A stretch of DNA of 11,846 bases from Rhodospirillaceae bacterium (GCA_028817685.1 JAPPPC010000734.1:1-11846), one strand, 5' to 3'. Counted from the stretch's first letter, positions 1 to 6,908 are shown. Program-made: numbers and translations. The notes: generated from the letters alone by a model not told the origin.

Positions 1-204
1 GTCTGAGATGTTGCAAATATGGACCGCGCAGCGGTCCGACGCCGCATCGAGAGTCTGCAACGCAGACAGAAGCTTTTCTTCGTTGATATCGACCATCAGG
101 ACACGTGCGCCCTCCGCAAGGAACTTTCGCGTCACGGCGCATCCGATATCGCCGGCGGCGCCCGTGACGATGGCGGTCTTTCGATCCAAGCGTTTCCCGC
201 TCAT
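1..204 (-). CDS. Short-chain dehydrogenase/reductase (SDR), N-terminal part only
   Basis: This is the first 68 codons of a gene that runs off the left edge. The start is the ATG at 204-202, which overlaps the stop TGA (203-201) of the dioxygenase upstream as ATGA, so the two are probably translationally coupled. The N-terminus reads MSGKRLDRKTAIVTGAAGDI, followed by GCAV. This is the beta1-loop-alpha1 dinucleotide-binding start of the SDR family (TGxxxGIG-like, here TGAAGDIG at about residues 14-21). An acidic residue ends beta2 in VLMVDIN (about 35-41), which favours NAD over NADP by the usual family rule. The active-site YxxxK lies outside the window, so the substrate is unknown. It follows an acyl-CoA dehydrogenase-like gene and a PhyH oxygenase, so it may oxidise a hydroxylated intermediate; that is inference. 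Confidence 0.85.
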   Translation of the reverse strand, partial: MSGKRLDRKTAIVTGAAGDIGCAVTRKFLAEGARVLMVDINEEKLLSALQTLDAASDRCAVHICNISD

Positions 205-1046
205 GCCTTCGCTCCCGCATTCTCGCGCATTTTCAATTGCTCTTGCCGCGACTGGTTCCAAACCTGCATGGCGTGCGCATGGTTCTGTAGGGCTTCGAGC
301 GGTTTTCCCGGCTCGGGCGGCGCTTCCAGTTCAAAATTGTGGTGCGTATCGACACCCCGTACCAGCATCGCGGTCACCTGCGTTGGGCTGTTGCAGGAAA
401 CATGGGTGGGGATATAGCTGATCCCCAGACCGATCCGCCGGTCTGCGCCCCGATTGGGCTGTGAATTGTGCAGCAGCATCGTGTGATGCAGCGAAAACTG
501 CCCCGGCTCCAACTCCAGATAGTCGACGCCCTCGGCCGCCGGGTCGACATCGATATGCTGGCCTGTCTTCAGCATGTTGTCGGCATTCTCAATACGGTAG
601 GAGGACCGCGGTCCCTTGAGATGGCTGCCGGGAATGACCTCGACGCAGCCGGTTTCCCGGTTGCTCAGCGATAGCGCGACCCAGGCCGTTATGTGCTCAA
701 AGGGAGAGAGTCCGAAATAGGTGCCGTCCTGGTGCCAGGATACGAACGAGTCCGACCCCGGCTCCTTCACCCAGACCGTGTATTGGATGATAAGGATGTT
801 GGGGCCGATAATTTCGGAGACGGCATCGAGAACCGTCGGATTGGTCGCCACGTCATACGCCCAGCGCTGATGGATATGGGGCTTGAACTGGTAGATACCC
901 TGCAACGATCCGCCATGATCGAATTCCATCGCCTCAAGCGAAGACCGGTAACGCGCCACCTCCGAAGCTGACAAACAAGGCACCGGCGCGTAGTAGCCTT
1001 TCTGCCGGTACTGCTCGACCGCGGCTTCGCTCAAAACATGATTCAT
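201..1046 (-). CDS. Phytanoyl-CoA dioxygenase (PhyH) family 2OG/Fe(II) oxygenase
   Basis: A 281-residue member of the PhyH family, cytosolic non-heme iron enzymes that hydroxylate a C-H bond using O2 and 2-oxoglutarate. The HxD iron motif is in SWHQDGTYFG (H105, D107). The distal iron histidine is probably H193 in LLHNSQPNRG. The 2OG-binding arginine is probably R203 or R204 in ADRRIGLG. GCVEVIPGSH (about 133-142) is a typical PhyH core strand. I chose the ATG at 1046-1044. An open frame starts five codons earlier with TTG, but that TTG forms part of the GAGGA ribosome-binding site (1059-1055) placed about 8 nt before the ATG. The ribosome-binding site overlaps the stop of the dehydrogenase-like gene upstream, and the 3' end overlaps the SDR start by 4 nt, so the three form one operon. 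The family includes hydroxylases of acyl-CoAs, ectoine and many small molecules; I cannot choose between them. Confidence 0.88.
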   Translation of the reverse strand: MNHVLSEAAVEQYRQKGYYAPVPCLSASEVARYRSSLEAMEFDHGGSLQGIYQFKPHIHQRWAYDVATNPTVLDAVSEIIGPNILIIQYTVWVKEPGSDSFVSWHQDGTYFGLSPFEHITAWVALSLSNRETGCVEVIPGSHLKGPRSSYRIENADNMLKTGQHIDVDPAAEGVDYLELEPGQFSLHHTMLLHNSQPNRGADRRIGLGISYIPTHVSCNSPTQVTAMLVRGVDTHHNFELEAPPEPGKPLEALQNHAHAMQVWNQSRQEQLKMRENAGAKA

Positions 1047-1057
1047 ACTGCCATTCC

Positions 1058-2300
1058 TCAAGCCTCCACCACCTCCGTCCGTCTCGCCGCCGCGAGGATG
1101 CTGCGCGCGCTATCCGCGATCACTGCTTCCTGCGTCCAGGGCCGCATGACGGATGCTGCGTGGGCGTCGCGGGCGTAGCGTTCGAACGGAAACTGTTTCA
1201 GCAAGGCGCGACCGCCACAAATCCGCATCGCTTCCTGCGTCACAGCCACCGCGTTGCGCTGTACCGTGATATGCGCCGCGCGAGCCCGTTGCCGGATTTC
1301 GGTCGTGGGGGGGCAACTTAGCCTCCGATATCGAACGCCAGTAAAGCGCTTGCGTCGCTTCAACGGTAAACTGGAGTTCAGCCAACGCCTGTCCCTGCAC
1401 AGGGCTGACTTCCCCTTTCGCCGGCATTCCCGGTTCCGTCCCTGCCAGGAACTTTACGGCGAGTTCGTAAGCTTGCTGCATTAAGCCAAGAAATGTTGCC
1501 GTGAACGTTAGCGGCCCGTGCACTTGGACCTGGAAGAGCCGACCGAACCCTCCAGGAGGTAGTATCTCAGCATCGTCAGGAACAAAAACGTCCTTCAGCA
1601 CCATGTTACGACTAACCGTGCCGCGCATTCCGATAGGATTCCAATCTCCGTCAAATGTGACGCCAGGGGCATTTCGCGGCACCTTCAAATACAGCGTTCG
1701 ATCAATCCACGGGGCGTCAGAGTTGCCTAATATGCAAGGTGTGGAAAAATAGTCGGCGGCGTCCGACAATGACACGAAGAATTTTCTGCCATTGATCGTG
1801 TAGCCACCGTCCACTTTTTCCGCTGTCGTTCCAAACCGGCGTCCTCCCTGCGGCAACGATGAGTCTGTTTCCCCCTCTTCCACCGGCTCACTATGCGGTT
1901 GCCCGTAGAAGACGCCTTTCTCGATAACTTCTGCAAATTTCTCCGACCTCAGCCTTTCATGTCTCTTCCGTTGTTCGGACGTCATCTCAAGAGGTTCGGA
2001 AAGCTCTCCCATCATCAACATGGTCAGGCAATGCATGTTGAAGCAAAGCGCTGTAGAGCCGTTACCCTTCGCAATTTCGGATGAGACAAGACAGTAAGTC
2101 TCCAAGTCGGCACCGAAACCGCCGAAGCGTTCAGGTACGCAAAGACCTAAAAATCCGGCGTTTCTCAAATCATTAATATCATCGAACGGAAACGTGGCGT
2201 CACGATCCGATTTGGCAGCGCGTACCGACAACCGCGTCTCGGTGAGTTCACGCGCCTGTTCCATCAACGCTCGCTGGCGCTTTGAAGGTTGTAAATCCAT
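1058..2300 (-). pseudogene. Acyl-CoA dehydrogenase family gene, frameshifted at a C7 run
   Basis: Acyl-CoA dehydrogenases are FAD enzymes that desaturate acyl-CoAs at C2-C3; related flavoproteins do other chemistry. From the ATG at 2300-2298 the frame shows the N-terminal helical domain (GFLGLCVPERFGGFG), the middle beta domain (GTTAEKVDGGYTINGRKFF, then MRGTVSRNMVLKDVFVPDDA) and the start of the C-terminal domain. After SISEAKLPP it goes out of frame and runs to a meaningless end at 1110. The proper C-terminus (RARAAHITVQRNAVAV, RICGGRALLKQFPFERYARD) is in another frame and ends at 1058. The switch falls at seven G on the plus strand (1307-1313). With six, the protein would be about 413 residues of ordinary family length. 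Either a sequencing or assembly error, a real mutation or slippage could explain this. AAGG lies 8 nt before the start codon. It is first in the operon with the PhyH and SDR genes and divergent from the IclR regulator. Confidence 0.85.
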
Positions 2301-2335
2301 GCCCTCAACCTTGGTAATTTATAATTCACTATTAC

Positions 2336-2364
2336 TATATATATTCATCATTGATGAATTGCAA
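2336..2364 (-). promoter_or_regulatory. Candidate promoter of the dehydrogenase-PhyH-SDR operon
   Basis: On the minus strand a -35-like TTGCAA (2364-2359) is followed after exactly 17 nt by a -10-like TATATA (2341-2336), about 36 nt upstream of the ATG at 2300. The spacing is ideal for a housekeeping sigma factor and the surrounding DNA is clearly A+T-rich for this window. A perfect palindrome fills the spacer. For the divergent regulator, TATAAT at 2320-2325 is a possible -10, but I see no convincing -35 at the right distance from it. Confidence 0.5.
2343..2359. promoter_or_regulatory. 17-bp perfect palindrome, likely operator of the IclR regulator
   Basis: The sequence ATTCATCATTGATGAAT is two perfect 8-bp arms around a single central T. 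It lies in the divergent gap between the dehydrogenase gene and the IclR-family gene, between the -35 and -10 elements of the dehydrogenase promoter. A looser inverted repeat, GCAA-N5-TTGC, follows at 2361-2373. IclR-family proteins bind palindromes in such gaps, often their own, so this is the best operator candidate. A repressor bound here would block polymerase directly. Confidence 0.5.
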
Positions 2365-2433
2365 ATTGGTTGCTCCCGCAAACCCGACTGCATATCTTCG
2401 GTTCAGGGATTGAACCGGACTGGATTCCGAGAG

Positions 2434-3186
2434 ATGGCAAGAAAAGGTGTGCAGTCCGTCGAGACTGCGTTTTCGATCCTGGATTGCCTGGAGCAGGCAG
2501 ATGGTCCGATACCGCTCTCAGACCTTGCGACCTGCGCGAACATCAGCCCCTCTAAGGCCCGAAACTATCTGGTAAGCCTCATTGCGACCGACCAAGTCCG
2601 ACAGGAACCCGTCTCCGGCTATTACGAGATGGGGCCCAGTACGCTGAGGCATGGCATTACGGCTCTCGGCCGTATTGATGCAATCGGATACTGTCTCGAC
2701 GAAATGGCACGTCTCCAACATCAGACGCAAGAAACGCTTTTCATCACGATTTGGGGCAACAAAGGTCCGACAATAATCCGTTGGTTTGAGGGTAGAAGGC
2801 CCGTAACTGTTGAACTACGAACGGGTTCGGTATTACCGATCCTGTCAACGGCAACTGGTCGGGTGTTTCTTGCCTATATGCCGCCTTCCCTCACGGACTC
2901 CTTGGTGAAAGCGGAACTGGCGGAAGCCGAAGAACGCGGCAAAACTTACGATGTCCAGGCCTTAAAATCGCACGTGTTAAAACACCAGATGGCAAAAGCT
3001 GACGGCGAATCCTTGCCAGGCATTTCGGCACTCGCCGTCCCGATCATTGATTTTGAAAAACGTGTCAGGATCGTTGTGAGTGCTATCGGCAGAAGGCGAG
3101 TATTCGACGCGAGTTTCAACAGCGAAACGGCTGCGGCCTTAAAGACGTTTGCGGAGAGCATTTCGCAGCGGCTCGGCGGCGCCTAG
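2434..3186 (+). CDS. IclR-family transcriptional regulator
   Basis: A 250-residue protein with the IclR layout. It has an N-terminal winged helix-turn-helix (about 5-66, starting GVQSVETAFSILDCLEQADG, with LSDLATCANISPSKARNYL as the helix-turn-helix). It then has an effector-binding domain (about 80-245) with the family landmarks RTGSVLPILSTATGRVFLAY and PGISALAVPIIDFEKRV. The open frame extends upstream to 2194, but that part overlaps the divergent gene and has no family resemblance. The ATG at 2434 begins the conserved region, though its ribosome-binding site is weak. IclR proteins repress or activate small-molecule catabolic operons in response to a metabolite. The divergent placement and the palindrome in the gap suggest it controls the dehydrogenase-PhyH-SDR operon. 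Hand counts over several lines give roughly 52-65% G+C, lower than the genes to the right. Confidence 0.9.
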   Translation: MARKGVQSVETAFSILDCLEQADGPIPLSDLATCANISPSKARNYLVSLIATDQVRQEPVSGYYEMGPSTLRHGITALGRIDAIGYCLDEMARLQHQTQETLFITIWGNKGPTIIRWFEGRRPVTVELRTGSVLPILSTATGRVFLAYMPPSLTDSLVKAELAEAEERGKTYDVQALKSHVLKHQMAKADGESLPGISALAVPIIDFEKRVRIVVSAIGRRRVFDASFNSETAAALKTFAESISQRLGGA

Positions 3187-3214
3187 AGAATTCAACAACG
3201 CCAAGCGAATTCAC

Positions 3215-3232
3215 TTCAATCCATCGATTGAA
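3215..3232. other. Small inverted repeat between convergent iclR-family gene and slyX
   Basis: TTCAATC and GATTGAA form a perfect 7-bp stem with a 4-nt loop in the 54-nt gap between two convergent genes. Two GAATTC sites (3188-3193 and 3207-3212) lie just before it. The position suits a two-way terminator, but the stem is A+T-rich and no T-run follows on either strand, so the role is uncertain. Confidence 0.25.
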
Positions 3233-3240
3233 ACGCGCAT

Positions 3241-3462
3241 TCAATAATGCGGCGGCGGCGGTTCCGGCGACTCGTCGGATTCCGCTGCCTGTTCGATCGT
3301 CTGGACCTTGGCCTCCAGACGCGCCAGCTTTTCGGTCAGCGCCTTGATCTCGTTCCACTGTTCCAGGATCACCTGATTCAGGTCGTCTATCGTGCTGTCT
3401 TGGTGCGCGATATGCGCTTCCAGGTCGTCAAGGCGCTGCGTCGCATTCTGTTCATCACTCAT
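3241..3462 (-). CDS. slyX: SlyX family protein
   Basis: A 73-residue protein starting MSDEQNATQRLDDLEAHIAH. It is a single predicted coiled coil (about residues 8-55, heptad-like L/I spacing) ending in the characteristic proline-rich tail SPEPPPPHY. This matches SlyX, a small conserved proteobacterial protein of unclear function. An in-frame ATG five codons upstream (3477) is less likely. The ATG at 3462-3460 is preceded by AAGGG at a suitable distance and begins the usual SlyX N-terminus. It is divergent from the GMC oxidoreductase across about 65 nt and convergent with the IclR-family gene. It has no evident link to the catabolic genes and may mark a more conserved chromosomal segment. Confidence 0.9.
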   Translation of the reverse strand: MSDEQNATQRLDDLEAHIAHQDSTIDDLNQVILEQWNEIKALTEKLARLEAKVQTIEQAAESDESPEPPPPHY

Positions 3463-3527
3463 ACCCCACCCTTGCATAAACCGGCCCTCGGGGAAATCAT
3501 TGGCGGCACATTGAGATGGGGGGTCGC

Positions 3528-5123
3528 ATGCAACCGGATTATATCGTCGTCGGCGCCGGATCGGCGGGCTGCGCCGTCGCCTGCCGCCTGGTCGAGGGCG
3601 GCGCCACGGTCGCCCTGCTGGAGGCGGGACCGAAGGACACGAGTTGGCGCATCCACGTGCCGGCCGCGCTGCGCCCCCTGTTGAAGGATCCCAAGGTCAA
3701 CTGGAACTACCAGGCGGAACCCGTGGCGAGCACGGCGGGCCGACCGATCGCCCTGCCGCGCGGCATGGTGCTTGGCGGGTCGAGCTCGATCAACGGTATG
3801 CTCTATGTACGCGGCAACGCCGCCGACTTTGACGGCTGGGCGCAGCGCGGCTGCATCGGCTGGTCCTATGACGACGTGCTGCCCCTGTTCCGGAAATCCG
3901 AGACCTACAAGCAGGGGGGCGACGCGGGCTATCGCGGCGACAGCGGGCCGCTGCAGGTCGAGGATTACCGCACCATCCTACCCCTCACCCATAAGTTCGT
4001 GGAGGCCGCGCAGCAGGCCGGTTTCCCGTTGACCCCGGACTATAATGGCGGCCAGCAGGAAGGTGTCGGCTATTCGCAGATGACGCGGCGCGGCCGCCTC
4101 CGCGGCTCCACGGCGCAGACATATCTGCGCGCGGTGCGCGACAATCCCAAACTCCAGATCATCACCGGCGCCAAGGCCGGACCGCTGCTCTTCGAGGGCC
4201 GAAAATGCGTCGGTATCACCTATCGTCAGGACGGGCAGGACAAGGAACTCCGGCCCGGCCGCGAAATCGTGCTGTGCGGCGGCGCCTACAACTCGCCGCA
4301 ACTGCTGCAAATCTCCGGCATCGGCCCGGCGGCGCATCTGCAATCGATCGGGGTCGAGGTTCGCCACGATTTGCCGGGGGTCGGGTCCAACCTCGCCGAT
4401 CATTTCGGCGCGCGGCTGAAGCACCGGGTGCGCGGCATCACCATGAACCAGCTCTCGCGTTTCCCGCATGTGGTGCCGGAGATCGCCAAATTCTTCCTGT
4501 TCGGCAATGGCGCGCTGACCTTTGGCGTCACCAGCGCCATCGTTTTCTGCCGCAGCCGCGAGGGGCTGGCGAGCCCCGACCTGCAGCTCTCCTTCACCCC
4601 GGCGACCCCGGTCGATATGGGCCAGGGCGATCTGGAAAAGGAGCCCGGCATCCAGGTGACCGCCATCCCGGTGCGGGCGGAAAGCCGCGGCACGGTGATG
4701 GCGCGCAGCGGCAATCCGGACGACGCGCCGGCCATTTCGCCGAACTATCTGGGCGACGAGAACGACGTGAACGTGCTGGTCTCCGGCGTCGAAATCACGC
4801 GGCGCATCCTGGCGCAACCGGCGATGGCGGCGGTCAGCCTGGGCGAATACATGCCCGGGCCGGAGGTGACCAGCCGCGACGAGATCATGCAGTTCACGCG
4901 AGAGACCGGCGGCACGATCCACCACCCGGTCGGCACCTGCAAGATGGGCGACGATCCGGCCGCCGTGGTCGATCCGCGGCTGAAGGTGCACGGGTTCGAG
5001 GGACTGCGCGTGGCCGACGCCTCGATCATGCCGACTCTGACCACCGGCAACACCAACGCGCCGACCATCATGATCGGCGAGAAATGCGCCGCGATGATCC
5101 TGGAGGACCAGGCGGCCGGTTGA
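3528..5123 (+). CDS. GMC-family FAD oxidoreductase (choline/alcohol dehydrogenase-like)
   Basis: A 531-residue FAD flavoprotein of the glucose-methanol-choline family, which oxidises alcohols to aldehydes. The FAD Rossmann motif GAGSAG is at residues 9-14. The first GMC signature is at 77-96 (PRGMVLGGSSSINGMLYVRG) and the second at about 253-267 (AYNSPQLLQISGIGP). The active-site end has HHPVGTCKMG (His pair 465-466) and GNTNAPT (N510). There is no signal peptide, so it is cytosolic or membrane-associated. I chose the ATG at 3528; another lies at 3516, but the G-rich stretch between can act as ribosome-binding site for the later one. It resembles BetA/AlkJ-type dehydrogenases, but the substrate is unknown. 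It is first of a tight plus-strand run with a TauD-like gene 16 nt downstream. Its stop is TGA followed directly by TAG. Confidence 0.93.
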   Translation: MQPDYIVVGAGSAGCAVACRLVEGGATVALLEAGPKDTSWRIHVPAALRPLLKDPKVNWNYQAEPVASTAGRPIALPRGMVLGGSSSINGMLYVRGNAADFDGWAQRGCIGWSYDDVLPLFRKSETYKQGGDAGYRGDSGPLQVEDYRTILPLTHKFVEAAQQAGFPLTPDYNGGQQEGVGYSQMTRRGRLRGSTAQTYLRAVRDNPKLQIITGAKAGPLLFEGRKCVGITYRQDGQDKELRPGREIVLCGGAYNSPQLLQISGIGPAAHLQSIGVEVRHDLPGVGSNLADHFGARLKHRVRGITMNQLSRFPHVVPEIAKFFLFGNGALTFGVTSAIVFCRSREGLASPDLQLSFTPATPVDMGQGDLEKEPGIQVTAIPVRAESRGTVMARSGNPDDAPAISPNYLGDENDVNVLVSGVEITRRILAQPAMAAVSLGEYMPGPEVTSRDEIMQFTRETGGTIHHPVGTCKMGDDPAAVVDPRLKVHGFEGLRVADASIMPTLTTGNTNAPTIMIGEKCAAMILEDQAAG

Positions 5124-5139
5124 TAGGAGACCCCTCGCG

Positions 5140-5970
5140 ATGAAGATCGAACCGTTAAGCGATGTGTTGGGCGCCGCGGTCAGCGGCATCGATCTGGGCC
5201 GTCCCGTAGCCCCCGAAGACAAGAGGGCGTTGCACGACGCGCTGGCCGACCACCTCGTCCTCTGCATCCGCGGTCAGGACCTCGAACCGCCCGTTTTTGC
5301 CGAAGCGGCCCGCCTGTTCGGGCCGCCGAAGAAATACACGACGCGCCGCGACCGGCTCGACGACGCGCCGGAGGTCTCCATCGTCTCCAACCGGCCGCCC
5401 TCGCTGGAGGGCAAGCCGCTGGTACAGGCGAAACATTGGCACACGGATGACAGCTATCTCGCCAAGCCGGCAACCCTCACCCTGCTGCTCGCCAAGACCC
5501 TACCCGATAGCGGCGGCGACACCGAATTCATCAATTGTTACGAGGTATTGGACGCGTTACCCGAGGTGACGCGCGAACGGATCGAAGGGCTGCGCGCGGT
5601 GCACAAATATCGCAGCCGCCGCAACCAATCCTGGGTCGCCAAACGCTCCGCCGAGGAACTGGCCGAAACGCCGCCGGTCGACCATCCGCTGATCCGCACC
5701 CACCCGAAAAGCGGCCGGCAATCGCTCTACATCAACCCCAACCGCATCGACCACATCGACGGCTGGAACGAGGCGGAGAGCGACGCGCTGCTCGACGAAC
5801 TCTACGACTTCGCCTTCCAGCCGCGCTTCCAGTACCGGCACCGCTACGAGGCGGGCGACCTGATCGTCTGGGACAACCGCTGCACGATGCACCGGGCCAA
5901 CGCGGATTACGACATCGACCAGCTTCGCGTGATGCACCGGGTCATGCTGGAGGGCGAAGTGCCGGTCTAG
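5140..5970 (+). CDS. TauD/TfdA-family 2OG/Fe(II) dioxygenase 1
   Basis: A 276-residue enzyme of ordinary TauD length. The family oxidises substrates such as taurine, alkyl sulfates or 2,4-D with O2 and 2-oxoglutarate, often cleaving C-S, C-O or C-N bonds after hydroxylation. The HxD iron motif is in KHWHTDDSY (H101, D103), the distal histidine in WDNRCTMHRA (H251), and the 2OG-binding arginine is probably R267 in HRVMLEG. TLPDSGGDTEF (about 120-130) is the usual strand after the iron motif. TAGGAG at 5124-5129 gives a good ribosome-binding site. It is probably co-transcribed with the GMC gene. Over its C-terminal third it is very like dioxygenase 3 on the opposite strand (RTHPxSGRxSxYINPxRID is shared). 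Substrate unknown. Confidence 0.93.
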   Translation: MKIEPLSDVLGAAVSGIDLGRPVAPEDKRALHDALADHLVLCIRGQDLEPPVFAEAARLFGPPKKYTTRRDRLDDAPEVSIVSNRPPSLEGKPLVQAKHWHTDDSYLAKPATLTLLLAKTLPDSGGDTEFINCYEVLDALPEVTRERIEGLRAVHKYRSRRNQSWVAKRSAEELAETPPVDHPLIRTHPKSGRQSLYINPNRIDHIDGWNEAESDALLDELYDFAFQPRFQYRHRYEAGDLIVWDNRCTMHRANADYDIDQLRVMHRVMLEGEVPV

Positions 5971-6035
5971 CGGCCGAAACATCGAACCGGAACGGGTGAT
6001 CGATGGCGGGTATCTGGCGCGCTGACCGGAAACCG

Positions 6036-6050
6036 TGGCACACTGGCCGC
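6036..6050 (+). promoter_or_regulatory. Weak sigma-54-like site before the selenoprotein gene
   Basis: TGGCAC is followed so that GG and GC stand ten bases apart, the key spacing of a sigma-54 -24/-12 element, in the 105-nt gap before the selenoprotein gene. The -12 half reads CCGC in place of TTGC, which weakens it. It is a short match in G+C-rich DNA and may be chance. If real, it would let the selenoprotein gene be switched on separately from the genes before it. Confidence 0.2.
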
Positions 6051-6075
6051 ACCACAACAAAGGATACGATCGAGG

Positions 6076-6891
6076 ATGGAACCGATCCGCTATGTCGATG
6101 CGCTGAACGAAAAGTACGGCGCGATGGGCTTCCCGCCCTATAAATGGAGCGTGCATGACAGCGCGCCCTGGACACCGCTGACCAAACCGCTGGCGGACTG
6201 CACCGTCGCCATGCTGGTGAGCGGCGGCATCTCGCACTGTTCGGCGGTGCCGTTCGATCCGGATGCGCGCAACGACCATCGGGTCGACGCTATCGATCCG
6301 GCGACGCCCACCGACCAGTACCAGATTCATGACAGCTACTACGATCACAGCGACGCGGAGCGCGACCTCAACTGCCTGCTGCCAATCGACCGGCTGCACG
6401 AGCTTGCCGAGGCCGGCGAGATCGGTGGAGTGGCGCAGCGGCACTGGAGCGGCTTCATGGGCCGCCCCTACAACCGCAGCAAGGTGCTGGGCGAGTCCGC
6501 CCCCGCTTTCGCCGACGAGCTTCTGGCCGACCAGGTCGATCTGCTGATCGCCATCCCGGTTTGACCCCTCGATCACCAGACCGTGGGTCTGGTTGCTCGG
6601 GTTGTTGAAGAGTTTGGAATTCCGACCGTCACCGTCTCCACCGGGCGCGACATCACCGCCCTGGTGCGGCCGCCGCGCAGCCTGTTCGTGAACTTCCCGA
6701 TGGGCAACAGCTTCGGCAAGGCCGGCGACACCGCCATGCAGACGAAGATCCTGCGCGAAGCGCTCGACCTGGCCGTCACGGCGACGGAGCCCGGCGTGCT
6801 GATCGATCTGCCGATCGCCTGGCATGAAGATTTCGAATATTTCACCGGCGAGGTGACGCCGGAGGCGATCGAGCGGCAATTGAAGAAGTAG
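6076..6891 (+). CDS. Predicted selenoprotein, glycine/sarcosine/betaine/D-proline reductase B (GrdB/PrdB)-like, with in-frame TGA as Sec
   Basis: One 271-residue frame from ATG 6076 to TAG 6889-6891, interrupted only by TGA at 6562-6564 (residue 163). Before the TGA are landmarks of the GrdB/PrdB superfamily: VAMLVSGGISHCSAVPF (about 44-60), LNCLLPIDRLHEL (about 98-110), EIGGVAQRHWSGFMG (about 115-129) and the hydrophobic strand VDLLIAIPV ending exactly at the TGA. After it, PLDHQTVGLVARVVEEFGIP and TVTVS follow as an unbroken helix-strand continuation, where this superfamily places its redox Sec or Cys. A SECIS-like hairpin follows the TGA. AAAGGA lies about 12 nt before the start. The second half has no credible start of its own (a GTG at 6583 inside the hairpin, no ribosome-binding site). 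GrdB and PrdB are substrate-binding selenoenzyme subunits of amino-acid reductases; this relative's substrate is unknown. A TGC-to-TGA nonsense mutation is the alternative. The selA/B/C/D genes are not in the window. Confidence 0.85.
6565..6601 (+). promoter_or_regulatory. Bacterial SECIS-like hairpin directly after the in-frame TGA
   Basis: ACCAGACC (6575-6582) pairs perfectly with GGTCTGGT (6586-6593) around a GTG loop (6583-6585). Below it, after a small internal loop and a two-base bulge, GA/TC (6571-6572 with 6597-6598) and CCC/GGG (6566-6568 with 6599-6601) can extend the stem. The apical loop starts 19 nt after the TGA and its first base is G. Bacterial SECIS elements lie in the coding region just downstream of UGA, with a short G-bearing apical loop at about this distance, and recruit SelB. 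No U-run follows, so it is not a terminator. Confidence 0.7.
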
Positions 6892-6908
6892 CCGGAAAGG
6901 AGAACGGG

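Noticed and set aside
8..421. Two plus-strand open frames at the left edge
   Set aside because: They are antisense to the SDR start and the PhyH gene, both of which have clear family motifs on the minus strand.
2194..2433. N-terminal extension of the IclR-family protein
   Set aside because: The upstream in-frame stretch overlaps the divergent dehydrogenase gene and the promoter region and shows no family resemblance. The conserved domain starts just after the ATG at 2434.
3978..5267. Long minus-strand open frame (429 codons) opposite the GMC gene
   Set aside because: It is rich in Arg, Ala, His and Asp, as expected of the antisense of a high-G+C gene, and has no family motif. The plus strand has an unmistakable GMC protein. 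The same holds for the long antisense frames at 5557-6879, 6573-7724, 8003-8959, 9494-10222 and 9871-11220.
6575..6593. The hairpin after the TGA as a transcription terminator
   Set aside because: No T-run follows on the plus strand, and coding sequence of the same protein continues for 108 more codons with a well-spaced gene after it.
6616..6623. Palindrome GGAATTCC inside the selenoprotein gene
   Set aside because: It is only 8 bp, lies in coding sequence, and has no partner or context. Likely chance.
6583..6891. A separate 102-residue gene starting at GTG 6583
   Set aside because: The GTG lies inside the hairpin loop, has no ribosome-binding site, and the frame is the direct continuation of the sequence before the TGA. 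It is better read as the second half of the selenoprotein.
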